A DNA stretch of 64,000 nt from Chlorokybus atmophyticus (taxonomy: Eukaryota; Streptophyta; Chlorokybophyceae; Chlorokybales; Chlorokybaceae). The stretch lies in the NCBI GenBank assembly GCA_009103225.1, contig RHPI01003244.1, positions 276,903 to 340,902 of the forward strand, read 5' to 3'. Made by a program: the position numbers and the translations under genes. Positions 11,273 to 23,100 of this stretch are shown piece by piece. Position 1 is the first letter of the stretch, and the number at the start of each line of letters is the position of its first letter. The notes beneath the pieces are model-generated. The model was not told the origin of the DNA. It ran no database searches and saw nothing but the letters and a program-made list of their open reading frames with translations.

Positions 11273-13336
11273 TAGTAAGCAGTAGTCTGTCGCAGCTAGG
11301 ACCTGTACATAGCGTTGCTTCGTGCAGTCTGTGTATACAGGGAATGGCAACAGGGTTGCTATCATTGCGATGCAATTGCTGTTGAAACTTGCACACAGCA
11401 AAGCAACCAGTCAGAGGTGCAGTCAGACGTGCACAGCCTGGTAAACGTTGCATGACAGCACTGGGGTTTGGAACTCGAGCAATGATGGATGCTATGTGGG
11501 GAGGGAAGGGGAGGTGGATGGTCTAAAGTGGCTGTTGTGTAGTAGTATGCAATCTGTTGTCTATTGTTCAAGGGTACCAGGTTGGCGTGTTGCCACAGCT
11601 CTCATGCTGATGTAAGAGCTTTATATGAATCATATGTACTCAGCACTGCCTGGTTACCATAACGCACAAGAATTGCGGTAAAGCAAGCTATAAGCATGGT
11701 CACAATGCACATGCAACCATAGATAGTAACAAGCAAGCAACAAGTAAGCCATGTCAGTGGGGGCCAAGACAGAGTTCAACGCTAGCACCATATGTATCAC
11801 AGATAGTATGCTACATTGGTCGCATGCAAATGTCAAAAACACATGCAAGTTTGGTGTGTTGTGTTGTATTGTGTGCTTGCTGCCTTGACTAATTGGCCCA
11901 ATCCATCTGTGTAGTATGCAATGGCACGCCCATACCTCCGGGCCAGTCTTAACTCTTCTTTAACGCACCAACCCCTACCCCGTTAGTGCACACAGCATGC
12001 ATGTTGCAAAGTGGTCACCTGCCCACACGGGCTGTGAAGCAAACATTATTAACTGCAATGTGCATGGGTACGCTGCGTCTGTCGATCGCTAACACCCACA
12101 CCTTGTCGCACGCACACACGGCCACTTCCCCACAGTCGCCCCAGCACATACCTCGCCTTCCACTCTCACATGCGCTCACACACCTCAGCACACCTCAGCC
12201 TGTCGCACATTAGCTTCCTCATCACCTGCACTGCATCCGCTTCTGTGTGTTTAGCTTGGTGACTGCATAAAGGCGAGGCCTGGCCTTGCAATGTCCGCTG
12301 CCAGCAGTCGTTGAAGACCCAGCAGTCTGCCCGTCTCTAACCTGCTTGCACAACCAAGCCACCTGTTGGCGGTGATGGCGCAGGCGAGCCACGAGGATGA
12401 GGGCTGTTACAGTGATGGCTGTGCGCATGGTGGGTGTGACATAGGGAGATCTGTACAGCGAATGTGTGCCGGCGTGCGTGATGGAGGAGCAATGGGTGCA
12501 ACAATGGGTGCGCACTACATGTGCTCAGTTTGCGTACTGATATACCGGGATCACATGCTGTGCGTACAGGATATGCTGCCAGTAGTTGTAGACGTGCATG
12601 ACATCACTCACAGCATGCCAAACAGCATGCAAGCACATTGTACCACAACCACCGAGCTATACACACTGTTTGTTCCAACCTCACTACACTACGTTAGTCT
12701 AGAACTCCCCGTTAGACATGCATACATGCGTATCAGTAGTGCATTACCTGCCCACACGGGCTCTGTTAGTTGGCGTTGACAACGGCAGGTTCAGCAGCAG
12801 CAAGGATGACGACTCCCTCCCGCCTGCTCTCCCTTCCCGCCACCTGCTCAGCTCTGCGCAGCAGCTGCTGCTGCGTCGTCTCTTGTTACCCTAACCCTCG
12901 CAGTGCAGTGCCAACGTCAGCACTGCACCGCGCAGAGCCTCTACGTGGCGGTTAGGCAGGTGGGTGGTGGGGTTGACGTGTGACAGTGAACGACACAGTA
13001 ACTAGCATACCATCTCTTGTACACACTTTGATCACCGCAATGAATTTTGAACACAGCGACCAAACCCATCAGCGCAATGGTAGACAAGTTGGGTATGGCT
13101 ACCCGCCACGGGGCAGCCACATCAAAAAGGAGCTTGCTAATAGCAGGCATTGTCTACATGTGGGAGTCAACCAGCACAAGCTTGTTTATCAAATACATTG
13201 GGTGGCTGAAACATACCACGTTATCTACTGACCGCTGTCTCAAGAAGCTACACAGTATGCGTCTGTACACTGTACACAACCCCACAAGTACATGTGGGGT
13301 GCAAAAATCATGCGCAATCACCCACGCATTACAACA
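11273..13336. other. Intergenic, tail-to-tail between F-box and H2A-fusion genes
   Basis: Two kilobases without a convincing gene. It holds the 3' flanks of both convergent genes and, at about 12570-12985, one copy of a dispersed repeat whose other copy is at 19205-19655. TGTAA, the usual green-algal polyadenylation signal, appears on the minus strand within about 10 nt after the H2A-fusion stop codon. Confidence 0.5.
12570..12985. repeat. Dispersed repeat, copy A
   Basis: About 400 bp recognisably similar to 19205-19655 in the same orientation. Shared landmarks include CAGCATGCAAGCACA, CCACCGAGCTA, CCCCGTTAGACATG, a CTCCCTC-rich stretch, GACGTCAGCA-like and GGTGGGTGGTGGGGTTG-like blocks. 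No ends, coding sequence or terminal repeats could be fixed. Confidence 0.65.
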
Positions 13337-16300
13337 TTATGACTGCTGCTCCTGCTGCGGTGGTAAATTTGAAGCGCCTTTCAGTGCTGTCTTCTTTGGC
13401 AACAAAAAGGCATGCACATGAGGGATGGACCCGCCAGCGGCCACAATAGCATTCCTGAACAGCTGCGCCAACTCCTCGTCATTACGCACCTGCACACAAC
13501 CACACGTCCTTGAGAATACAACACAGGCATCCTTACAACATCCGTCACTCTTCTTCAACTTTCAGCACAGTCCATAGCACAACAACAAGTGCTCGTTGCA
13601 CACCGCGAGTTGGACGTGCCGAGGGGTGATGATCTTCTTCCCAAGCTGCTTTGCGGCGGTGCCGGCCAAATCAAGAACCTCAGCCGCCAAGTACTCGAGC
13701 ACGGCCGCCAAGTAGACCGGGGCCGCCGCACCGAGACGCTCCACTTTGGGTATCAAAGGTGGACCACGTCCTGTCTTCATGTACCGCGCAATCCGCCCCA
13801 CTATGGAAACGCAGGCCAGTATTGATTTTACACACAACACCGCCCCACATATATGCTATCCCACAGCTCATCAGCTCATCGCACCTGGAAAGATGATACC
13901 GGCCTTCTGCTGTTTCCGGACAGGCTTGCGTCCCGGGTGTCGCCTCCTGCCTTCAGGGTGCAACTCCATCTTCAGCTCTCTTCGCACAGGCTGCTTCTGG
14001 CCAGGTGCTTCTTTGGTTAGCCGCTGCCGTTTGCTGGGCGGTGACGGCTCGTCCTGCACTTCCGTCTGCAAAACTCATGCAGGTATCAGCCAATCTGTTG
14101 GGTTCACGCTACAAACACCAGACCAGCACGCTTGACGCGTACCTGTTCAGGTGTAACGGGCTCAGTGAGCACTGATGATGACACAGGTTCAGCTTCTTGC
14201 GGCTGTGGTGATGCTGGCTGTTCCGCAGGTCCTGCAGGCGCCATGCGTTCCTCCTCCATGCCTTCCTGAGGTACTGGTTGTTGCTGTTGGGCGGATGCTT
14301 TCGCATCGTCTCGCTGTCGGCGTTGTTGCCGCTCCTCGACTCTTCGCTGCCTTTCAGCAGCTTGCTCCGCCTGTCCCTCCGCTACCTTTATTTCTGCCTG
14401 CCTTTTGCGCTGTTGCTTGTCCTCAGCCTGCTGCTTCCGGCGAGCTTCATCCACTCTCCTGTCATGCTCCAATTCCTCTGCTGCTCTGCGACGCTCCTCG
14501 TCTTCACGGCACTGCTCCTCATCACGTCTTGCTGCTTCCTCCTCCTGTGCTTTGGCTTCCTGTTGACGGCGGCGCTTCTCTTCAGCCCGCTGGCGTTCCA
14601 ACTCGTGAGCCACGCGCTTGGCCTCTGCTTCTGCCTCTGCTTTGGCCTTTGCATCAGCCTCCCGCTCCGCCTCCTGTTTGGCTTCGTCCTCAGCCTCATC
14701 GCGCTTGGCTTCAGCCTCTGTTATGGCCGTTGCCTCGGCTGCCTGCTGTCTGCGCTGCTTCTCTTGCTCTTGTCTTCGCTGCTCCTCATCACGTGTGCGC
14801 TTCATCTCCAGCGCACGGTGTTCTTCCTCCTTGCGTTTGGCTTTGGCCTCTGCATCTGCTTTGGCCTTCACCTCAGCTTCCTGCTGCCTGCGCTGTTGCT
14901 CCTGTTCCTCTCTTTCTTGTCTCTGCTGCTGTTCCTCCTTCTCGTGTTTCTGCTTGATCTCCAGCGCACGGCGTTCTTCCTCCTGTGCCTTGTGCTCGGC
15001 TTCTGCCCCAGCTTCGGCTCGAGCGCGTGCTTCCTGCTGTTGCCTCTGTTGCTGCTCTTCTTTTCTTCTTTTCCGCTGCTGCTCCTCGTCCTCGTCACGT
15101 TTCCGCTTCACCTCCTGCTTTGCCTTCGCCTCCTCCACCTCCGCTCGAGCCTTGGCCTCAGCTTCCACTCGCTCCTGCTGCTTCTGCTGGTGGCGCTGCT
15201 CTTGTTCTCCATTTTCTCGTAGTTGGCGAACTTCAGCATCTGCTTTGGCCCTTGCTTCCTCTTCTTCGCGCTCGCATTGGACAAGCGCTGCTGCTGTTTC
15301 CTTCGCTTGCTGCCGTTCCACCTCGGCGGCAGCCTCAGCCTCATCCCTGCGCCTTGCATCTTCTGCTTTTGCCTCCCTCTCGCTTGCCTGTTGGACACCA
15401 GGATGTCAGTGTCAGCCGACAACACAAGGTGTGCATAACCATCAACAGGCAAACGCAGGTGATTAAAGCTTGTAACACATGCCCACCGGCTGCTGCTGTT
15501 CAAGATCCTTGCTTGTTGTTGTTGGCTGCCCCTCTTCAGCAAGTACCGGCTCATGCCAGGGTGGAGCCTGCAGCCCTTGCTGCCTGAGCTGAGCCTGCAA
15601 TACACGCGACTGTTCATGCAAATGACTTCACATGGAACCAACTGTACAAATGCGTTGTTGCCACGCAGTAGGTTGAGGAATGCGTTACTGACCTCTTTTG
15701 CCGCGAGCTCCCGCTCTTTCCTCGCAACTTCCGCTTCCCGCTGGCGCACGCGCTCGGCAACAGTCTCCAGGTGCTGCTCCTCTGCCTCCACCGCCTCCAC
15801 CTGCTGCTCCAATGCCTCCTCCTTCTGCTCCAGGGCGTCCTCCTTCTGCTCCAGCGCCTCCGCCTTCTCATCCAGCTCGTGCGCGATGGACTCCAGTTGC
15901 GTTTCCTCCTCCTCCAGCTCCTCCTCTTTCTGCACCAGTTCCTGCACGGCCCGAAGTTGACAGCACCATGCATGCGAGCGTGTGTGCATGCGTGCGCCTC
16001 AAAGTGGCGGCTTGCAGGAATGCAACAAGCAAGAACCAAGTTTGCAAGTAACAGCGTTGAATGCACAGCATGCTCATCAGCCACAGTGGCCAGGACAAAG
16101 ATGATGGAGAACATGAAGAACATTGAACACAGGTGTGCAGGGCAGCACGGTACAAGGAAGCATACTTGCACGCAAGTATAATGCACGCGTGGTATGTGCA
16201 AGATACGCGCACACCATTTCAACCACCTGGTTTGCTGCCATGACCATACACAACCTGAATATGCCGGTTGCATGCAACATGCGCACAACGATGCCAACAA

Positions 16301-16983
16301 TGCGGTGCAGGCACACTGTAGTTGGTGTTGTTGTTGTTGTCACCAAGGATTCACAAACCTCTTCTTCGCGCTCAAGCATCTCTTCAGTCTCCTTGAGCCT
16401 GCTCTCCTTCTCCTCAATCTCCCTCTTCATCCTCTCGCGCTCCTCGTTGCAGTGCACCAGTTCCATGTCCTGAGGCTGCTCGTCCTCCTCCTCCTCCTCC
16501 TCCTCCTCCTCCTCCTCCTCCTCCTCTCTATGAGGTGACTGAGACAGTATGTGTACTTGAAAGGGAGGGGCAGCGGGGTTGACATCCTCCGGCTCCTCTC
16601 CCTCTGCGCCAGCTGGCACCTCCGCCCTGCAAGTACATACTTGTCTCTGAGCGTGACAGCTTAGGGTTTGCGCTTGGTGTTTACAATGTGAAGGGGGAGA
16701 GGGGGGCTACCTGACAGCTGTGCGTCTGCGCACGGTGACAACGCGCTTGCGGCGCTCGTCGACAGTGACATGGACATCGTCGACGTCCTGACTGTGGTGG
16801 ATGTGGCGGGTGTCCACTGTGCGTGACACCTGCAAGTTGTCGTGCCGCTCTCACATCATCCATGCACAAGTTGATGCAGGTCACTTCAATTGGCAATCCT
16901 GGTTGTGCACCTACCTCCGGGCCCATGTCTCCGAGGTCCTGGCTGCCGCCGACATCACCTAAGTCCTGAGACAGGTTCTCCAT
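13337..16983 (-). CDS. Histone H2A fold fused to a long N-terminal charged helical region, about 862 aa
   Basis: Nine exons in phase with canonical introns: 16915-16983, 16711-16829, 16359-16626, 15693-15941, 15487-15594, 14143-15387, 13885-14065, 13604-13800 and 13337-13489. Residues 97-110 are 14 consecutive Glu. Residues about 130-640 are Glu/Lys/Arg/Ala/Gln-rich without Pro, fitting coiled coil or single alpha-helix. [10 protein letters not shown] near 694 looks like a nuclear signal. Residues 741 to about 848 are an H2A fold: [16 protein letters not shown], then [39 protein letters not shown] and [15 protein letters not shown]. Acidic-patch positions are kept (E, E, D, then N-D-E-E). Loop 1 has about six extra residues (RGPPLIPK). 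Some blocks ([13 protein letters not shown]) lean towards H2A.Z, RNDEEL towards canonical H2A. An internal Met (residue 719, ATG at 13969) would give a normal-length H2A, so a separate short product is possible. An exon upstream of 16983 cannot be excluded. Confidence 0.85.
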
Positions 16984-17944
16984 GCCGCCGCCGCCGCCGC
17001 CGCCTGCCACCTCTCCCTCAGGCTGACCTTCTGCGTTCTGACCTGACTATGCAACACCATTGTCCTCTCAGCAAGCGTATCCTCGCACAACAATTGACAC
17101 CATAGCCACACTGGCATGCATGCCTGACCGGCCTGGACAGCGTCTCTCCCATGCCACGTCGACCTCGTCCTTCTGCTCCTCGATGTCCTCCTGCCGCTCC
17201 TACGCCACCGCCGCCGCCGACCCGTCGTTTGGGCCGACCACTGCCACGTGGAGCGCCTAAGCAGTGCAGTCCGGACGTGCGTACTGCCCTAGGGATACGC
17301 GTATCGCATCCCTCGGGGCTGACGGTTTTGCTATCAGCAAAACTGTATCAGCAAAAGGCCTTGGATGATGTATGGGGCCCATAGAGTATGGGGCCCCCAA
17401 TGAGGGCCCCACACATAGGGTAAAACAAAGGGGCGATAACTTGTAGTACAAGAATGTAACCAATAGGCAACCAACCATCAAGTCCACATTAGCACGCCAC
17501 AAGCAAGACCACCACAAAGCTAGCTTAAACCATAAAGGTTGGACCTACATGTTACACACATACGGTATACTAATGAGACTTAGCAAGATGCATAGCAAGC
17601 AGCGTTGGGCACCACAACCAAACATGTGTGGGTTTAGGAATCCATCCACGTGTGATGCGTGCACGTGTGCTTGTATTGCATCCGAGCTTCTTATGATTGC
17701 ATTCATATCAGTGGAAAGCTCATGAAACACGGGGTGTGACATGTGTGGGGCTACGGCTTGGCCCTCAGGGTATACCTTATAGCGAAAGAGGGCCTTGCTG
17801 GTGGTGTCCAGTGATACCATGTCCGGTGGTACCTTATTTACCATTCCAAATGCCCCTCCTCACCCCCCTTCCCACCGAGAGTCTCGTATGAGTCTCAATT
17901 GTATTTTGATATACGAGTCAGGGTATGAGTGATAGTGGAGGTTA

Positions 17945-18101
17945 GGTATCAGTGATACCCAACCTATGCCCACAGTACAAGTGCTGTGGGCATAGGTTAG
18001 GGCAATAGTCCTAAAAAACTTTATTAGTACTTTGCCCAGTACTTTACTTCAAGTATGGCCACACTTCAAGTAAAGTGCTGTAGGCAGAAGTCTGGGCATT
18101 T
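17945..18101. repeat. Cluster of nested inverted repeats
   Basis: Three hairpins follow one another. GGTATCA-G-TGATACC lies at 17945-17959. A perfect 15-bp stem, AACCTATGCCCACAG with its complement and an 8-nt loop, spans 17961-17998. A 17-bp stem with two mismatches, AGTACTTTACTTCAAGT, is at 18039-18079. The outer GCCCAG/CTGGGC pair around 18034-18101 may close the last one. There are no coding signals. Confidence 0.8.
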
Positions 18102-18617
18102 GCCAATGTATAACCTATACGCTATGCGTCGCAGTGTTAATTTTTGCGCATAGCTAGCACATGCATATGCATGTTGAAGGCTTGATAAAGCTTTCGAGGT
18201 TAATGACGTACTTCGTTATGTAACGACTTGATATATTTCAATCATCCACTGAGACTGCGTAGCAACGGTAGGGGACCGGCATCATTAAGATTGTGCAATA
18301 TAGCAATGTTTGCGAGATTATGAAACATCAGATTGTGGTTGTTGTGCTTCTTGTTGTGCTCGTTGATCGATATTATGTTTCTCATTGTGGCCCACCATTT
18401 ATGGTTGTACATGTTGTAAGCACGGGTGTACATGCGCCATACAAGGCGATGTCGCATGTGCAACCGCAAGGTTGTCATCATGCGTCATTGTCACATTTGT
18501 TGTTGCCATTAATATTAAACAGTTAGCAACATCAATCATCATAATAGTCTGCTTGCCGTTATGAATATGCATATCAATAATGGTGAAGGATAGCATGCTT
18601 ATGGCAACATTACTAAT

Positions 18618-18658
18618 GTTGAACTACAAGCGAGATAGTATCTCGCTTGTAGTTCAAC
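18618..18658. repeat. 41-bp perfect palindrome (20-bp arms, 1-nt centre)
   Basis: The left arm GTTGAACTACAAGCGAGATA is followed by one G and then its exact complement. The one-base centre excludes an ordinary RNA hairpin loop without opening several pairs, so a DNA cruciform, a dimeric protein site or a junction of an inverted duplication are likelier explanations. Confidence 0.92.
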
Positions 18659-19204
18659 AGGTGTACTATCGTAGTTAATGCAACATTGCTGACGTGTAAT
18701 GCACGCGGAAACAATTATGCAAACGTGCGTGAAGTCTTGTTGTGTATTTCGCGTGTGCATTATGACAATGCAAGGATCTTAAAGCTCATGAGTGCAAAGT
18801 GTGAATGCGTGTGCAAACACAAGTCTTAGGGCACACGAGCAAGCGCAATGCATTATAATGTTGTATACAACAGCAAGACAGAAATCTGTGGGTTTTTGCG
18901 TGTGTACGCACCAGAATGTACTGATTGAGCTACGATAGAACAGCTACATCTATGATAATGACTTCAAGAGAGTTGAACAACACATGTGGATGTAAAAAAT
19001 CCAATTCATCGGTGTACTGTACATGCCTAATAGGTGTGCACATATGCGAAAACTATGGCATGACACATAGTGTTCACCCACCACCACGACGTCATGCAAC
19101 TACAAATGTGCAGTGGAAGGGGCTAACAGTGGCAGCGTCAGGCACAAGGTATCTTTCGTTAGCACATGTGAATCTGAGTGCTTGTGCGTATGTGCACAGA
19201 ATAC

Positions 19205-19655
19205 GTGCGCAGAAGTTGTAGACATGCATGACACACACAGCAGCATACGCACCAGCATGCAAGCACAATTGTATACACCACCACCGAGCTACCATACTGA
19301 ATGTGAAGAGACGGTATACACACTGTCTGTTCACCCCTATTGTATACTACTCTAGACCTCCCCGTTAGACATGTACACATGCGTGTTAGTGGCCAATTAC
19401 CTGCACAACATGCAACAAGTTAGTCGTGGTTAGCAGCGCTAGCCAGTCGGCAGCATCAACGACAAACGAACTCCCTCTCCCTCCTCCCGCCAGCAGCACC
19501 CTCGCCCCTCCTCTCCATTTTCTGCTGTCTTTGGCAGTCCTTTGCAACCCTTCACGCCGCACTGCCGACGTCAGCAGTACATGCTTGCAGCGGTTGCGCG
19601 TGGCATGATGGTTCGGTGCAGTAAGTGGGGTTGGGTGGTGGGGTTGGGCTTAGCG
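19205..19655. repeat. Dispersed repeat, copy B
   Basis: Second copy of the repeat at 12570-12985, same orientation, with the same order of landmarks from GTAGACATGCATGACA to GTGGGGTTGGGTGG. Both copies lie several hundred bases downstream of the 3' end of a minus-strand gene (the H2A fusion and NBR1). Confidence 0.65.
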
Positions 19656-20186
19656 CGTGCGCAGCAAACTTGAACGCGCGAAGTTGTGTTGAGCTAGATG
19701 AAGAGCCAGCCCCAAATTCAAGTATTGAAGAGGAACATGCGGATTTTGGAGTCCGCATCTACTCCTCTCCAAATATGCATGACTGGATGCATGTATATGG
19801 CAGCGGTGCCAACTGACGTATCACTTTGCGGTTTCAATGAGATATAAAAGAAGATTGAGACAGGTAACAACCGTGGGCTTTGGGCAACCATCCTCACGCT
19901 CACGCTAAATGCAACAACACAAGTACACATGACACCACATGCATGCAGCATCTGAAGCATAAAACCTTGTACACAAGCGGTGCTAAACAGTCTCTTGCTG
20001 CCATAACGTAGTTCGTACCAGAACAAACTGCGTCAGGTCCAAGTCTCCACCTCCACAGCTATACGACCTATGTACTGCCACAAACAGCGACAGCGTCACC
20101 ATAGACACCGCCCACATAACACTGATACATTGTGGGGGGGCACTGGATCGAAAGGAGCTTCAACCAACAGACAGAAAAGGAGCTCT

Positions 20187-23100
20187 TCAGTCGAGTACCA
20201 TGACGCTACCGGTGCCAGACATACTCAGCTCCACGAGCTCCTTGACGGTGCGGGCAATGCTGCCATTGTTCTTCACCATCAGGCGCATGTTCAGCTCCTT
20301 GTCAAAGAAGCCCTGCGTAGAGTGGCCACCGTGAGCTGATGCTGTGATTGCTTCTGAGACTGCAAGGGAAAGCTGATGCAAAGGGCATAAGCAACAAGAG
20401 CATGAGCTTCGTTCGTGCCAACTCACCATGTCGTTAAGCTCAAGGAGATGGTTATCCCAGCCGGTGACCGCCACGAGGCGAGCAACACTCGTCTCGAGAT
20501 CACCCTCTGTGGCATGCAGGATCTCGCGGTTGAGGGTGACGTCTGTGAACCCCATATCCACCAGCTGACGTTCTTGCTGGGCGTACATATGTACATCCAT
20601 ATCGCCCTCCTGTAACCAAACACCCAATACAATTACCCATGCACTTGGAATAAGGAAGACAATCAAGCAAGTATGTACCTGTGCAGGCTGCCTCTCATCC
20701 TGCCAGGTTTCCACATTAACCTCCTGCCAATCCTTCTCCTCGTCTCTAACATCAGGCACCAGCACCCCACTTTCCGCAAGGTCCTGGGCTGATGGCAGAG
20801 CAGCTGCACTAGCACTGGCAATGTCAATGTCAGCGACGTGCTTCTGCATCTGATCAACCTTCTCAAGCATGTCCTGCTCTTGAAGGTCCTGCCAAACAGA
20901 TACACGTATGGGGGATGTCTTTCTGTTCTTGCAACTGTGCATGGTACACCCAGCACGCGCGCTCACCTCTTGCACAACTTGCTGAGCAACTGGCTGCACT
21001 TCCACCGGCTGTGACTTGGTCACAGCAGGCTGCGCCGCGATGTCCTCCACAACAACCTCGTTGGAGCCGATACCTTCCACGATGGTCGCGGAAGGCCCTG
21101 TGGCCCAGCTGATTGCCACAGGCTCTGTGGCAATCCATGCCACAGGCACCTCAACTGTATTTCCTACACCAACTGCAGAAGCCTCAATGGCAGTCAGAGC
21201 CACTGGCATCTGGACTGCAGGTGCACCTTGCATGACAGTGTCTGCTGGGGCAACATCCCTGCCCACAGCACACTCTCCCACAACGGTCGCAAGAGAAGCG
21301 TCCTCAGCTGTCTTGACAGGCTCCTCTGTTGAAGGCACGACCTGAAACACCACTCATGGGTAAGGACACACGGTGGTGAATATGTGATACGCAATCAAAT
21401 AAATTAACATCAGCTTACCTGGACAAGGGCCCACAAGCGATGGCCAAACTTGGGACCATTGTTTGCCCACGCCAAGCGCCAGTGCGAGACATAGCGCCCA
21501 GGCTCACCAGGCGCTACCATGTCAACAGACACATCAAGGTCCTGATCAGGAAGCAAGCCTCCCTCTGGAACTGGCACCGGGACACTGTCCACGGACATGA
21601 CGTCGCCACCAACATGCACCAGGTGGGTGCTGGGTGGCCAGGGGCAGCTACCACTGTTCTTAATCTTCCAAATCTTCGTGAACTTCTGGCCGGGCAGCAC
21701 CTCAGTACCATCAAAGATGGTGACGTCCGACACGAAGCGGGCGTCGGGCTTGCCTGCAGCAAAGCGAGGCCACTTGCAGCGGCCATGTGGGGCCCAAGGG
21801 CCTGCAGGGTGCATCCTGCCTGAGCCCTGAGAAGCAGGTTGGGCTGGACCACTCGCATCTGGCGCTGGGTATGGCATGAAAGGATGGTGGCCACCACGGC
21901 CCCATCCGCCGCGGCCGCCATGGCGACCGCGCATGGCATTCAACCATGCACGGTCTCCAGGGCGAGCAATGCAGACATACTCCCCCTTCCGGTCCTCCTT
22001 GTCAAAGCATGCCTGTGGACGCAATCTCTCAGTCTACAACAAAGCAAGTAGTTGTGTATATGAACTACTTGAAGATGCGGCATGCAAGCAAATAACAGCA
22101 GTGTTTGCACCTGGCAGAGGTCATAATCCTCTTTCTCCAGGCTCTTGTACCGAGCTCCCTCAATAGGGCTCTTGTCACAGCCATCACACTGCACATTGTA
22201 GTGTTTCACAAGCGCAGTGTTCTCGGGCTTGCTGTTGTCAGCAGCAGGTGCAGTAGGTGGAGGTACAGCTGAATCTACTTGCTTGCTAGGACCTGCACAG
22301 CCAGCGGTGAGACCCTCATCACACACAAGAATCGCAGGCATGCACAGTACGCAGACAGGTACTTACCAGCAGCAAAAGCTGACTGCATTGGGATGCCGAA
22401 AGTCTTCAACATGGCTGGCAACCCACCCTCCAAGTTTGCCATTATGTCACGAAACTCACTGAGATGCATGCCGCTGGCAACCTTGTAGTACATGGGAGCC
22501 AGCTGGAGCGGTGTCAGCTGTGCCCGAAGCACAGCTGCTTGGAACTTCGGAATGGCAGCATGCACTCCTTGCTCACGGTATGCCTACAAAGCAAGCAGAG
22601 CAATCAAGCTCGCAATGTCAAAAGCATCACATTAGCGCGACTGTGCACTGCATGAAGCATGAGCTCCACCTGCAGGACGTCGTCAATGTCAAAGTTTGCC
22701 TCCTTGGCGACCTGCTTGATCAGCTCAAAGAACCCCTTTGCCTCAGCGGGCTCAGCAATGTGTGCCTCAGTTGGCTGCACTGCTGGAGATGGCTGAGCTG
22801 TTTCCGGTAGCGAGACAGCAACCGCAGGACTGGCGTTCTGCACATCGCAAACATTATGACCTTGATGAATGCCGCAAAGGCATGCATTAAGGTGTGCAAT
22901 GCACAAACCTTCAGGACGGAGAGGCGCAGACTGCGAAGAAAGTTGGCATCTCTTTTCAGGTTGGCAAGAGCCTCACGAAGGTCGTCATGGTTGGCAAGGG
23001 TGACAATGTCGTTGTCCTCATCGGTGTATTTGAACTGCAGCACCTCTCCAGCGGAGAAGCCATAGATGTCACGGACAGTGGCTTCCAGAGCGTCAAACTG

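Larger units (their letters stand above)
16984..20186. other. Intergenic region with palindromes and a dispersed repeat
   Basis: Three kilobases upstream of the H2A-fusion gene and downstream of NBR1. A short Glu-rich open stretch near 17150-17200 (minus) could be an extra 5' exon of the fusion gene but has no clean acceptor-donor pair. 17940-18100 and 18618-18658 contain strong inverted repeats, and 19205-19655 is a dispersed repeat copy. No other gene was recognised. Confidence 0.5.

Noticed and set aside
12885-12900. Telomere-like CCCTAACCC
   Set aside because: A single short occurrence within a dispersed repeat; no tandem array.
14175-15466. Long plus-strand open frames rich in Leu or Ser/Ala opposite the helical exon
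   Set aside because: They are the antisense of GAG/AAG/GCC-rich coding sequence; the minus frame has splice sites in phase and leads into H2A.
15614-16300. Minus-strand frame rich in Arg/Trp over the second and third helical exons
   Set aside because: Shifted-frame shadow of the same Glu-rich exons.
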